Positions 24,602 through 33,000 of a stretch of DNA of 64,000 bases are shown here, in pieces; within the stretch, counting starts at the first letter, position 1, and each line of letters starts with the position of its first letter. The stretch is taken from positions 1-64,000 of the forward strand of contig DATBLC010000346.1 of assembly GCA_036555515.1 (NCBI GenBank), read 5' to 3'. The translations under genes and the position numbers were made by a program. Under the pieces are notes generated by a model that was not told the DNA's origin, did no database searches, and saw only the letters and a program-made list of their open reading frames with translations. This stretch comes from DATACQ01 sp036555515 (GTDB lineage: Bacteria; Desulfobacterota; Binatia; UBA9968).

Positions 24602-25090
24602 ATGACCACACCGTTGAACGATTTGGCGGCGCTTCTCGAAGAAGAGATCGCCGTGGGCGAGGAGCTTAGCCGCAATCTCGCCGCGCAACGGCGCGCGCTT
24701 ATTTGTTGGGATATCGACGCGCTCATCGCCGAGATCGAAGCACGCGAGCCATGGCTTCGTTCTCTGGGCGAACTGGAAGTGCGGCGCCGGAATCTGTTGA
24801 CACGGATGGCGGCACCCATTGAATCCGTCACGCTCAGCCGATTGATCGCAAAGTGTCCTTCAAGTTTGCCGATGCGTTTGCACTTGCAGACAGTGCGCGC
24901 GCGCGCCCGGGAAATTTTTGTTCGGCTGCAAGCCGATGAGCGCAACATGAACGGATTGATGGAAAATCTATTATCCCATATCAACGGGGCCCTGGGGCCA
25001 CTTGCCCGCCCCGCCGTGGCCCTGTACGGCGATACGGGCGCGGCGACGCCACAGCGTCCCTCATCGGCCTTTATTCGAAGCAAGGCATAA
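24602..25090 (+). CDS. flgN: FlgN-type flagellar export chaperone
   Basis: FlgN keeps the hook-filament junction proteins FlgK and FlgL export-competent. The 162-residue product is almost entirely helical, with the FlgN pattern LNDLAALLEEEIAVGEELSRNLAAQRRALICWDIDAL near the N terminus and a leucine-rich coiled coil after it. Sequence identity within the family is low, so the call leans on its place between flgM and flgK. The start at 24602 follows a GAGG sequence; an ATG 15 bases upstream is possible. Confidence 0.85.
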   Translation: MTTPLNDLAALLEEEIAVGEELSRNLAAQRRALICWDIDALIAEIEAREPWLRSLGELEVRRRNLLTRMAAPIESVTLSRLIAKCPSSLPMRLHLQTVRARAREIFVRLQADERNMNGLMENLLSHINGALGPLARPAVALYGDTGAATPQRPSSAFIRSKA

Positions 25091-25097
25091 AATTTTT

Positions 25098-26495
25098 ATG
25101 GGTATCCTCGCGACACTCTCCATTGCCGCGCAATCACTGAAAAACCAGCAGATGGGAATCCAGAGCACGGGTCACAATCTCGCCAACGTCGCTACCCCTG
25201 GGTTTTCGCGTCAGAGAGTGGAGCTGGTTACCGAATATCCATCGTTCGAAGGCGGCCTGTTTCTTGGGCAAGGCGCCAACGTAGCTGGGGTTCAGCGTGT
25301 CGTAGATCATTTTGTCGAGGCGGAATTGCTTACCCTTAACCGCGACATCGGCACCGCGGAGGCTGAGCATCAAGCGCTCGCGGCGGTCCAAGAAATATTT
25401 CCAACCAGGGGCGGCATTGACGTGGCCCTGAGCGCATTTTTCGGCGCCCTTTCCGATCTAGCGAGTAACCCGGGTGGTTTGACCGAACGTGTGAACGTTG
25501 TCGGCAAGGCCAATGCCGTCGGCGCCAGCCTGCGCCAAGCCAGGGAATTGCTGACCTCGGCGCAGCGCAATCTCGACGACGAACTAGTGAGTATCACCAA
25601 TCGGGTCAATCTTCTTACCGAGCAGATCGCCGAGCTCAACGGCCAGATTATTTTCAGCGAAGTAGGCGGTGCGCAAGCCAATGATTTTCGCGACCAGCGC
25701 CAAACCCGGATCCAAGAATTGGTCCGTCTCACTGGCGCCACGGTACGCGAGGAGGCAGACGGGCAGGCGACGGTGACTAGCAACGGCTTACTGCTCGTAA
25801 GCGGCCAGCGCGCCGCAACTTTGGATAGCAGCGCGATCAACGCTGTGGGATTCCGGCAGGTGATGTTTCAAAGTCCGGATGGACTCGCTTTCGATGCTAC
25901 GGCACTTTTCCAGACCGGCAAAATCGCCGCATTGCTCGACATGCGTGACAATCGCATTCAGGGCATCATCGATCGGCTCGATCAGATTGCCCTTACGTTG
26001 GTGAATAGTGTCAATACCCAGCACGTTATTGGGTTCAATCTTAACGGTGCCGCCGGCGGAGATTTTTTTACGCCCATTCTTGCCGTGTCGGGCGCCGCGG
26101 GCGTCGTGCAAGTCGATGCCGTCGTGGCGTCGGACCCGCGGCTCATCGCTGCCGCGAGCGCGGCCAACGCTGTACCGGGTGATAACCGCAACGCCTTGGC
26201 ATTGGTGAATTTGCGCTCGATGACTCACCCGGCCCTGGGCAATGTGACGATTCCGGATAGTTTTCTCGCTTTAGTGGGCGACATTGGCGCCCAGGTGGAG
26301 AGTGCTCAAGTGGGATTGGACTTTCGCCAGTCGCTTTTGACCCAAACCGAGGCGCGACGGGAGTCCGCTTCCGGCGTTAATATGGACGAAGAAATGACTA
26401 AGCTAATCTTATTCCAGCGCGCCTTCGAGGCGTCGTCGCTCCTCGTACGCACGGCGGATGAGATGTACGGCGCGCTCATCGAGATGACGAGCTGA
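25098..26495 (+). CDS. flgK: Flagellar hook-associated protein 1, FlgK
   Basis: FlgK is the first hook-filament junction protein. The 465-residue product begins MGILATLSIAAQSLKNQQMGIQSTGHNLANVATPGFSRQRVEL, matching the family N terminus, contains the helical D1 region with NQVNLLTEQIAELNGQI-like sequence (around 185-205) and ends with SGVNMDEEMTKLILFQRAFEASSLLVRTADEMYGALIEM, the conserved C terminus. I start at ATG 25098; the frame is open upstream but overlaps flgN. No strong Shine-Dalgarno is seen. flgL begins two bases after the stop. Confidence 0.96.
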   Translation: MGILATLSIAAQSLKNQQMGIQSTGHNLANVATPGFSRQRVELVTEYPSFEGGLFLGQGANVAGVQRVVDHFVEAELLTLNRDIGTAEAEHQALAAVQEIFPTRGGIDVALSAFFGALSDLASNPGGLTERVNVVGKANAVGASLRQARELLTSAQRNLDDELVSITNRVNLLTEQIAELNGQIIFSEVGGAQANDFRDQRQTRIQELVRLTGATVREEADGQATVTSNGLLLVSGQRAATLDSSAINAVGFRQVMFQSPDGLAFDATALFQTGKIAALLDMRDNRIQGIIDRLDQIALTLVNSVNTQHVIGFNLNGAAGGDFFTPILAVSGAAGVVQVDAVVASDPRLIAAASAANAVPGDNRNALALVNLRSMTHPALGNVTIPDSFLALVGDIGAQVESAQVGLDFRQSLLTQTEARRESASGVNMDEEMTKLILFQRAFEASSLLVRTADEMYGALIEMTS

Positions 26496-26497
26496 GC

Positions 26498-27865
26498 ATG
26501 CGCGTCACGTCACAAATGCTGGGCATTCAAGTGAACGATGGTTTGCAGCGTGCCTACCAGAGGCTGGCGCGCGCCCAGGAAGTGGTGAGCTCTGGGCGGC
26601 GCATCAATCATCTCGCCGATGACCCCATTAACGCTACCCGCGCCATGGACCTACGTGGATTCGAGAACAGTGTCGCCCAATATACGCGCAACATCGACAA
26701 CACGATGCCGTTTCTGGAGCAAGCAGATTCCGCGTTCGATGATGTAGTACAAGGCATGACGCGCGCCAGGGAACTTACGGTACAGATAGCCAACGATATC
26801 TATTCGCCGGTGGAGCGGCGTGCGGTCGGACGCGAGGTGCGTCAGATCTTCGAGCATCTGCTGTCCGTGGCCAACACCGAGGTCGATAATCGCTTTCTGT
26901 TCGGCGGTTTTATCAACGCTGCCGCGCCATTCACCGAAACTTCCATCGGAGTGAACTATTTGGGTGACAATGGTGACATTCGAGTTCAAACCAACGCTAC
27001 CAGCACGCTGTCGATCAATTTTTCCGGGAGCCAGGTTTTTCAGGCGGCCGGCGTTCCGGGGGGGCAGGGAATCTTTGACACCCTGCGCGATTTGGAGGCG
27101 CTCCTGAACGGCCAGAGCGCCCCCAACGCATTGAGTCTTGCGGTGAATCTCGACGGCGCCGTGGCGCCTGGCGCGGGTTTTTCGCCCGTGGATGCCGTCG
27201 GCACCGAGGCTCCCGCCGCTCCTTTTCTCGGTGAAGCGGATTTCTTTACTACGGTGACGGTATTTGACTCGAAGGGTACGGGCCACGAGCTGACTTTTCT
27301 TTTCGCCAAGACCAGTGCGACTACTTACAATTACCGCGTCGCGGCAAACTCTGCCGAGATCACCGGGGGCACGCCAGGGAATCTCTATCAGGTCGCTCTC
27401 CAAGGGACTTTGGCGTTTAACGCTGGCGGTACGCTCAACGCCGGAGCGAGCACATTGAACCCGATTACGTTGACCGGATTCACCAACGGCGCGGCCGATA
27501 TCACCATCGCGGCTGCCGATATGAGTTTCGCCGGTTCCACGCAGTTGGCCCAGCCCTCTGCGGTGCTCACGCTGAACCAGACCAACGTCGGCGGTTACGC
27601 TACCCAATTGGGCCGGATTGATGCCGCCATCGACCAGATGTTGACGTTTCGTGCCGAGGCGGGCGCGCGATTGAACATGGCCCAACAGGTCAATGATGCC
27701 CTGGAGGTGCTGCGCACCCGCACGCTCGGCGAACGTTCCAGGATCGAAGACGCCGACGTCCTCACCGCCTATTCCGACTTCACCCGCTTGCAGAACGCCT
27801 TTGACGCGGCGTTGCAATCGGCGTCGCAGGTGCTCAGGCCGAGCCTGCTCGATTTTCTCCGTTAG
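26498..27865 (+). CDS. flgL: Flagellar hook-associated protein 3, FlgL
   Basis: FlgL is the second junction protein and is related to flagellin. The 455-residue product starts with MRVTSQMLGIQVNDGLQRAYQRLARAQEVVSSGRRINHLADDP and ends with the C-terminal D1/D0 helix (ARLNMAQQVNDALEVLRTRTLGERSRIEDADVLTAYSDFTRLQNAFDAALQS; conserved core). Typical FlgL is near 300-400 residues; the extra length lies in the middle (about 195-350), a Gly/Ala/Thr-rich region that is probably surface exposed. csrA follows after nine bases. Confidence 0.94.
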   Translation: MRVTSQMLGIQVNDGLQRAYQRLARAQEVVSSGRRINHLADDPINATRAMDLRGFENSVAQYTRNIDNTMPFLEQADSAFDDVVQGMTRARELTVQIANDIYSPVERRAVGREVRQIFEHLLSVANTEVDNRFLFGGFINAAAPFTETSIGVNYLGDNGDIRVQTNATSTLSINFSGSQVFQAAGVPGGQGIFDTLRDLEALLNGQSAPNALSLAVNLDGAVAPGAGFSPVDAVGTEAPAAPFLGEADFFTTVTVFDSKGTGHELTFLFAKTSATTYNYRVAANSAEITGGTPGNLYQVALQGTLAFNAGGTLNAGASTLNPITLTGFTNGAADITIAAADMSFAGSTQLAQPSAVLTLNQTNVGGYATQLGRIDAAIDQMLTFRAEAGARLNMAQQVNDALEVLRTRTLGERSRIEDADVLTAYSDFTRLQNAFDAALQSASQVLRPSLLDFLR

Positions 27866-27874
27866 GCGTAACCT

Positions 27875-28132
27875 ATGTTGATACTCAGCCGCCGTCCCGG
27901 CGAAAGCCTCACCATCGGTGACGAAATCGTTATTACCGTAGTGAGCGTCAACGGCAACCAAGTACGCGTTGGGATCAACGCCCCCCGCGAAGTGCGGGTG
28001 CTCCGCGAGGAAATCTACAAGGCGATACGCGAGGAAAACCAGGCCGCTGCCAAATCCCATGAGCAGAAGAGGAGAATGGATGATGCTTTCAAACGACTTC
28101 GCCAAGGAACGGAGGACGGCACCGGTGAGTGA
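27875..28132 (+). CDS. csrA: Translational regulator CsrA
   Basis: CsrA dimers bind GGA motifs in messenger leaders, often blocking the ribosome-binding site. The 85-residue product has the full core MLILSRRPGESLTIGDEIVITVVSVNGNQVRVGINAPREV with the RNA-binding residues, plus a C-terminal helical extension of about 20 residues beyond the usual length (KSHEQKRRMDDAFKRLRQ). In lineages with FliW, such extended CsrA proteins are the ones antagonised by FliW. It overlaps fliW by eight bases. A matching target hairpin is present in the fliC leader at 41462-41481. Confidence 0.97.
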   Translation: MLILSRRPGESLTIGDEIVITVVSVNGNQVRVGINAPREVRVLREEIYKAIREENQAAAKSHEQKRRMDDAFKRLRQGTEDGTGE

Positions 28133-28574
28133 TATCGCGTATGCGGTTGAGGCCGGTGCTTTGCTCGACCGTCGCCTCGAAGAGCAGCAGATCTTTTTTC
28201 CTGTCGGCATCCTTGGTTTTCCTGAGGCGCGCCGCTACCGGCTCGAACAGTACCGGCCGGAGGACGGCAGCGAGTCACCGTTCTTGACGCTCAAATGCCT
28301 CGACCAGGACCTTTCCTTCGCGTTAATATATCCGCGCTCGCTCGGTTTGGACTATCGGGTGCCCGTGAACGATGAGATCCTCGATGCCTTGAGCGCCGCT
28401 TCGGCGGAACAGCTTTCGGCACTGCTTATCGTTACACTGCGCGAGCGTATCGAAGATATCACCGTAAATCTTCAGGGTCCGTTGGTGATAAACCCCGCCT
28501 CTTCCCTCGGGCTGCAGCTCGTGGTCGAGCATTTTCCGCTGCGTTATCTGCTTATTCACGGCGCCGCCAAATAA
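28125..28574 (+). CDS. fliW: Flagellar assembly factor FliW, CsrA antagonist
   Basis: FliW binds CsrA and flagellin alternately, so free flagellin releases FliW to switch off its own translation. The 149-residue product has the family pattern IFFPVGILGFPEARRYRLEQY, PFLTLKCLDQDLSFALIYPRSL, and the late SSLGLQLVVEHFPLRYLLI segment. The start is GTG 28125, placed nine bases after GGAGG at 28111-28115, inside the end of csrA. Both genes directly follow flgL, as in many bacteria. Confidence 0.95.
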   Translation: MSDIAYAVEAGALLDRRLEEQQIFFPVGILGFPEARRYRLEQYRPEDGSESPFLTLKCLDQDLSFALIYPRSLGLDYRVPVNDEILDALSAASAEQLSALLIVTLRERIEDITVNLQGPLVINPASSLGLQLVVEHFPLRYLLIHGAAK

Positions 28575-28666
28575 CCTGACCTTTCGCGGCTATCGCTACC
28601 ACTGATCTTGGACGAGGCGCTCGTGATCGCCCCATGTCATCGATCACTAACCAAACATTCTCGGAT

Positions 28667-28689
28667 AAAACCGCGCTTCGAGGTTTTTT
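28667..28689 (+). terminator. Likely intrinsic terminator after csrA-fliW
   Basis: AAAACC / GGTTTT stem (6 bp) with a 9-base loop, with the T-run TTTTTT continuing from the 3' arm. It lies about 93 bases after the fliW stop. Confidence 0.5.
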
Positions 28690-28692
28690 GTC

Positions 28693-28870
28693 GCGGCATT
28701 GAACCGAGAAATACTGCAACACTTGCTCGGCCGTCTATTTGACAACGCGGTAAAATTTGCCGAACGGGGAAAGATCGTCCTTGGAGCGCGGCGTTTCGCG
28801 GAAAGCGTTGAATTGGGCCGTCGATGCCGGGATCGGCGTCGAAACTGAGCAGCCTTGCAAACACACCGTA
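28693..28870 (+). pseudogene. Decayed histidine-kinase ATPase-domain fragment
   Basis: One frame reads ALNREILQHLLGRLFDNAVKF then AERGKIVLGARRFAESVEL, the N-box region of a HATPase domain (conserved Asn in LFDNAVKF). The match then continues one frame over as AVDAGIGVETEQ, equivalent to the D-x-GIG(I/V) G1 box. A single frameshift near 28812-28817 therefore splits it, and neither the upstream kinase nor the remaining ATP-binding boxes are present. It is a remnant, not a working gene. Confidence 0.7.
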
Positions 28871-29207
28871 ATCCGCGTCTCCGGCAGCACGCGAGTTCTC
28901 AGATTTCAAATCTTAGGTCTCAGAACGTTGAGTATGCCCGAGTTCTAAGTTCGGGATTTCCGATCGAGCTTCCGATCCACGCTTGTCACTCCTCTATTAT
29001 CATCGATTCTCATCCAAGTTTCTCCTGGCTCGCGGTTTGCATTGCATTCCCGAAATGGGGATACGCGCGTCGCATTACCCCAGGAATCGTCAAACGCTCA
29101 TCCAACCGTCAATTTTTCGACGGCGGGGTGCGCAAATATGTTTGGCTCACCATGACCGATGGCTCATGGCAAGGCCGCGATGACGATTGTCGCTCGAGAG
29201 AAAATTT

Positions 29208-30215
29208 ATGGACGCCATTAACAATCTGATCAAAGGCAAAGTTATCCTAATCACCGGCGGCACCGGCTCCTTTGGCAATGAGTTTCTTTCCAAGGTGCTG
29301 GCCAGGTATGAGCCGCGTAAATTGATCGTGTTCAGCCGCGATGAGTTGAAACAGTTCGACATGCGTCAGCGATTCAGCGAAGAGCATTATCCGTCCCTGC
29401 GCTACTTCATCGGCGATGTGCGCGACCGCGACCGGCTCTATCGCGCAATGGACGGTGTGGATATCGTCATTCATGCCGCGGCGCTCAAGCAGGTGCCAAC
29501 GGCGGAGTACAACCCCATCGAAGTGATTCGCACCAATGTTCTTGGGGGTGCCAATATCATCGACGCGGCGATCGACCGTAACGTGCAAAAAGTGATTGCG
29601 CTTAGTACAGACAAAGCGGCCAATCCGATCAATCTGTACGGCGCTACTAAGCTCTGTTCCGACAAGCTCTTCGTCTCCGCCAACGGCTACTCCGGACATC
29701 ACGGCACGAAATTCAGCGTAGTGCGCTATGGTAATGTCATGGGCAGTCGGGGCAGCGTTATTCCCTTTTTTCTGCAGATGCGCGCCAACGGCGTTTTGCC
29801 GATCACCCATCCCAGGATGACGCGTTTCTGGATAACATTGGAGCAGGCCGTAGAATTCGTCCTCAAGTGTTTGATGCGCATGCACGGCGGCGAAATATTC
29901 GTACCGAAGATTCCGAGCATGAACATTGTCGATCTGGCGAAAGCCATCGCTCCGGAGTGCCGCATCGACGTCGTCGGCATTCGTCCCGGCGAGAAACTAC
30001 ACGAAACAATGGTGCCCGAGGACGACGCGCATAACACCTTCGAGTACGATGACCACTTCGTGATTCGCTCTTTGTCTTCCGAGGGCGGCCCAAAGGGGTT
30101 TCTCAACCGCAACGGCGGGCGCCCTTGTCCCGAAGGCTTTCGCTATAGCAGTGATAATAATACGCAATGGCTGACGGTGCATGAGCTGCAAACATTGGTG
30201 AATTGTCATGACTAG
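29208..30215 (+). CDS. pseB: UDP-N-acetylglucosamine 4,6-dehydratase (inverting) PseB
   Basis: PseB carries out the first step of pseudaminic acid synthesis, converting UDP-GlcNAc to the 4-keto-6-deoxy-L-altro-type sugar nucleotide. The 335-residue SDR protein has the NADP-binding GGTGSFG motif at residues 17-23, the RDELKQFDM segment, HAAALKQVPTAEYNPIE, and the active-site region STDKA with Tyr in YGATKL, where Asp-Lys-Tyr replace the usual Ser-Tyr-Lys. The ATG at 29208 is preceded by GAGAG; a TTG seven codons upstream is possible. It overlaps pseC by eight bases. Confidence 0.96.
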   Translation: MDAINNLIKGKVILITGGTGSFGNEFLSKVLARYEPRKLIVFSRDELKQFDMRQRFSEEHYPSLRYFIGDVRDRDRLYRAMDGVDIVIHAAALKQVPTAEYNPIEVIRTNVLGGANIIDAAIDRNVQKVIALSTDKAANPINLYGATKLCSDKLFVSANGYSGHHGTKFSVVRYGNVMGSRGSVIPFFLQMRANGVLPITHPRMTRFWITLEQAVEFVLKCLMRMHGGEIFVPKIPSMNIVDLAKAIAPECRIDVVGIRPGEKLHETMVPEDDAHNTFEYDDHFVIRSLSSEGGPKGFLNRNGGRPCPEGFRYSSDNNTQWLTVHELQTLVNCHD

Positions 30216-31443
30216 CCGTCTCGCCCGCCTTGCCATTGACGGCGGCGCCCCGGTGCGCCGGCGCATATTACCGTACGGGCACCAGTCCATCGGCAAAGAG
30301 GATCTTCGTGCCGTGGTCGATACCCTGGGCTCTGATTGGCTCACCACCGGGCCAAAAGTGAGAGAGTTTGAACAGGCCTTCGCACGTCATACCCATGCTG
30401 GCGAGGCGGTCGTGGTAAACAGTGGCACCGCAGCATTGCACGCAGCCATCCACGCCCTCGGTGTCGGGCCGGGCGATGAGGTGATCGTGCCCGCGCTGAC
30501 CTTCATTGCCAGCGCCAATTGCGTGGTCTACCAGGGCGCGGCGCCGGTTTTTGCCGACGTGGAGCCGGATACATTGCTGATAGATCCCGCCGACGTCGCC
30601 GCCAAGATCACCGCGCGCACCCGCGCCATTATCGCGGTGGATTACGCCGGCCAGCCCTGCGACTATGACGCGCTAAGGGCCATCGCACGCCAGTACGGTC
30701 TTGGACTCGTCGCCGATGCTTGTCATTCGCTGGGCGGCAGCTACAAAGACCGTTCCGTGGGCACCCTGGCGGATTTAAGCGTTTTCAGTCTCCATCCTGT
30801 GAAAGCCATGACCAGCGGCGAGGGCGGCATGGTTACGACGGAAAGTTTCGAGATCGCGCACCGGATGCGTTGTTTCCGCAACCACGGCGTCACCTCGAAC
30901 CACTTCGAGCGCGAGCAGCAAGGTTCATGGCTCTACGACATGGCGGAGTTGGGCTACAACTACCGCTTGAGCGACATTCAATGCGCATTGGGGCTGAGCC
31001 AGCTCAAATGTCTGTCCGCCTGGATCGAGCGGCGACGCGCCATCGCCCAGCGCTACGACGACGCTTTTGCGTCTCTGCCTGATGTGAAACCGCTCGCCCT
31101 ACGTTCCTCCCGGCAGCATGCCTATCACCTATATGTGATTCGCCTGGATGAGAACGGCTTGACTGCCGACCGCGGCCGGATCTTTGCCGCGCTCAGAGCC
31201 GAGGGCATCGGCGCCAACGTACACTATCTACCGGTGTACCTCCATTCCTTCTACCGCGAGCGTTTCGGCACCCGCCGCGGGCTTTGCCCTCGGGCTGAAT
31301 CGGCTTACGAGAAAATTCTCTCCCTGCCGATTTTTCCCGGTATGAGTGATGAGGATGCAAACGACGTCATCGAGGCCCTGTGGAAAGTCGTAACGAGCTA
31401 TGGGATCAACACACGAACTAGCGCCGTTGCTGGTGCGCGCTGA
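30208..31443 (+). CDS. pseC: UDP-4-amino-4,6-dideoxy-N-acetyl-altrosamine transaminase PseC
   Basis: PseC transfers an amino group from glutamate to C4 of the PseB product using PLP. The 411-residue DegT/AriC-type aminotransferase starts at the typical SIGKEDLRAVVDTL...LTTGPKVREFEQAFA region, has the PLP phosphate-binding VNSGTAALHAAI, and the Schiff-base lysine in FSLHPVKAMTSGEGGM. The C-terminal QHAYHLYVIRL and the closing PIFPGMSDEDANDVIEAL are family features. It overlaps pseB and pseG. Confidence 0.95.
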   Translation: MTSRLARLAIDGGAPVRRRILPYGHQSIGKEDLRAVVDTLGSDWLTTGPKVREFEQAFARHTHAGEAVVVNSGTAALHAAIHALGVGPGDEVIVPALTFIASANCVVYQGAAPVFADVEPDTLLIDPADVAAKITARTRAIIAVDYAGQPCDYDALRAIARQYGLGLVADACHSLGGSYKDRSVGTLADLSVFSLHPVKAMTSGEGGMVTTESFEIAHRMRCFRNHGVTSNHFEREQQGSWLYDMAELGYNYRLSDIQCALGLSQLKCLSAWIERRRAIAQRYDDAFASLPDVKPLALRSSRQHAYHLYVIRLDENGLTADRGRIFAALRAEGIGANVHYLPVYLHSFYRERFGTRRGLCPRAESAYEKILSLPIFPGMSDEDANDVIEALWKVVTSYGINTRTSAVAGAR

Positions 31444-32467
31444 CGCCAACGCCGCGATTGGGAGCGGCCATGTCATGCGCTGCCTGGCGCTGGTCCAAGC
31501 TTGGGTCGGCCGCGGCGGGCCGGTTTGGTTCCTGAGCCGCTGTAACAACCCGACTTTACGGCAACGGATACAAGCCGCCGGCGCCGAATTTCTATCGCTC
31601 GCGCCCGATGCCTCGGCGCATCTCGATAGGGAGTCGATGTTGACGCTCCTCGCGGAGCTAAAGGCGGCCTACGTCATTCTCGACGGCTATGATTTCGATT
31701 CTGATTATCAGTGCGCCGTGCGAACCAGCGGGTGCCGCTTGCTGGTGATCGACGACACGGTTCGCCTCGCCCATTACGACGCCGATATTTTGCTCAATCA
31801 AAATTTGGGCGCGGCGCAGCTCAAGTATGACTGTAATCCCGACACGGCAATCCTGCTCGGTCCGGAGTACGCTTTGTTGCGGCGTGAATTCATTTTTTGG
31901 CGCAGTCGATTGCACACTGTGCCTGAGACCGCGCGCAAAATCCTGGTTACGTTAGGCGGTAGCGATCCCGACAATGTGACGCTTAAGGTTATCCAGGCGT
32001 TGCGCCGGCTCGAAACTGGCCGTTTACAAATTCGAGTAGTGGCGGGACCGGCCAATCCGCACATCGATGAGCTGAACGATGCGTCAGCTGCGTTTCCCGG
32101 CAGACTGGAGTTTCTCACTGCGGTCTCCGATATGGCCCCGTTAATGGCATGGGCTGATCTCGCCGTAACCGCGGCTGGCAGTACCTGCTGGGAGCTTGCC
32201 TGTTTGGGCTTACCGGCGGTGAGCCTTGTAATCGCCGCAAACCAGCGCGCTCTCGCCGGGGAGTTGGGGGCGGCCGGAGTGGTTATTAATCTGGGATGGC
32301 ACGCGGAGGTCTCTGTTGAGCGCTTAGCTAATGCCGTGGATGGTCTCCTGTTTTCGTCCTTTCGCCGCCTGCGAATGGGCCAAAGGGGCCGAGCCCTGGT
32401 GGACGGCAAGGGCGTGGAACGGGTGGTTTCTGTTCTGTTGAAACGGGCTTCCATGCGGGCGGCGTAG
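31400..32467 (+). CDS. pseG: UDP-2,4-diacetamido-2,4,6-trideoxy-beta-L-altropyranose hydrolase PseG
   Basis: PseG removes UDP from the diacetamido sugar, a GT-B-fold hydrolysis step. The 355-residue product has VRADANAAIGSGHVMRCLALVQAW, with catalytic His24 in the GSGHVMRC motif; the LGGSDPDN phosphate-binding segment; and SDMAPLMAWADLAVTAAGSTCWELACLGLP near the C-terminal half. It begins 44 bases inside pseC. A later in-frame start is possible but the conserved N terminus supports this one. Confidence 0.93.
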   Translation: MGSTHELAPLLVRADANAAIGSGHVMRCLALVQAWVGRGGPVWFLSRCNNPTLRQRIQAAGAEFLSLAPDASAHLDRESMLTLLAELKAAYVILDGYDFDSDYQCAVRTSGCRLLVIDDTVRLAHYDADILLNQNLGAAQLKYDCNPDTAILLGPEYALLRREFIFWRSRLHTVPETARKILVTLGGSDPDNVTLKVIQALRRLETGRLQIRVVAGPANPHIDELNDASAAFPGRLEFLTAVSDMAPLMAWADLAVTAAGSTCWELACLGLPAVSLVIAANQRALAGELGAAGVVINLGWHAEVSVERLANAVDGLLFSSFRRLRMGQRGRALVDGKGVERVVSVLLKRASMRAA

Positions 32468-32469
32468 GG

Positions 32470-33000
32470 ATGGAGTCAAAAATTCAGACCGGGGACATTC
32501 AGGCTCATGACCCATATCGATTGCGACTGGCCGCAAACCACGATGCGGCGCTGCTATGGGAATGGGCCAACGATCCTGTAACTCGGAAAAATTCCTTTGA
32601 TCCCGCGGCGATTTCCTGGAAGGCGCACGCCGTTTGGTTTGCGAAAAAATTGGCGTCACCGGATTGCCGAATCTGGCTCCTCGAGTTGGCAATGATTCCA
32701 GTGGGCCAGATTCGTTTCGAGCGCTCGGGCGCGGACACGGCGCAAATAAGTTTTTCCGTGGCGCAGGGTTATCGCGGCAAGCGATTGGGAACTCTGTTGT
32801 TACAAGCGTCACCCTCCCTCGCCGGGCGGGAATTGGGTGTGAGTTGCGCGGAGGGCGTCACGTTCATCGAAAACCTCGCTTCGCAGCGCGCGTTTTTCAA
32901 AGCCGGCTTCACGGCCGTCGGCCCCGCGACTATCGCAGGACGCGATTGCATGATTTTCCGACGCCGCGGCTTATTGAAAGACGAGGGGGCGCGACGATGA
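32470..33000 (+). CDS. pseH: UDP-4-amino-sugar N-acetyltransferase PseH
   Basis: PseH acetylates the C4 amino group of the PseC product with acetyl-CoA. The 176-residue GNAT protein shows LRLAANHDAALLWEWANDPVTRKNSF at the start (the family W-x-N-D-P feature), the acetyl-CoA loop in QGYRGKRLGTLLL, and the closing NLASQRAFFKAGF segment. It sits two bases after pseG and overlaps the pseI start by four bases (ATGA), matching the order pseG-pseH-pseI in other loci. Confidence 0.92.
   Translation: MESKIQTGDIQAHDPYRLRLAANHDAALLWEWANDPVTRKNSFDPAAISWKAHAVWFAKKLASPDCRIWLLELAMIPVGQIRFERSGADTAQISFSVAQGYRGKRLGTLLLQASPSLAGRELGVSCAEGVTFIENLASQRAFFKAGFTAVGPATIAGRDCMIFRRRGLLKDEGARR

Larger units (their letters stand above)
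28575..29207 (+). other. Gene-poor stretch between fliW and pseB
   Basis: Holds a terminator-like hairpin (28667-28689) and a decayed histidine-kinase ATPase fragment (28693-28870). From about 28890 to 28965 there are nested dyads: AGATTT-C-AAATCT (28905-28917) and CCCGA/TCGGG around 28936-28954. No gene or clear promoter was recognised in 28970-29207. Confidence 0.5.

Noticed and set aside
26651..28210. A 519-codon open frame on the minus strand across flgL, csrA and fliW
   Set aside because: It is antisense to three well-supported genes and has no recognisable domain; its length reflects codon bias of the real genes.
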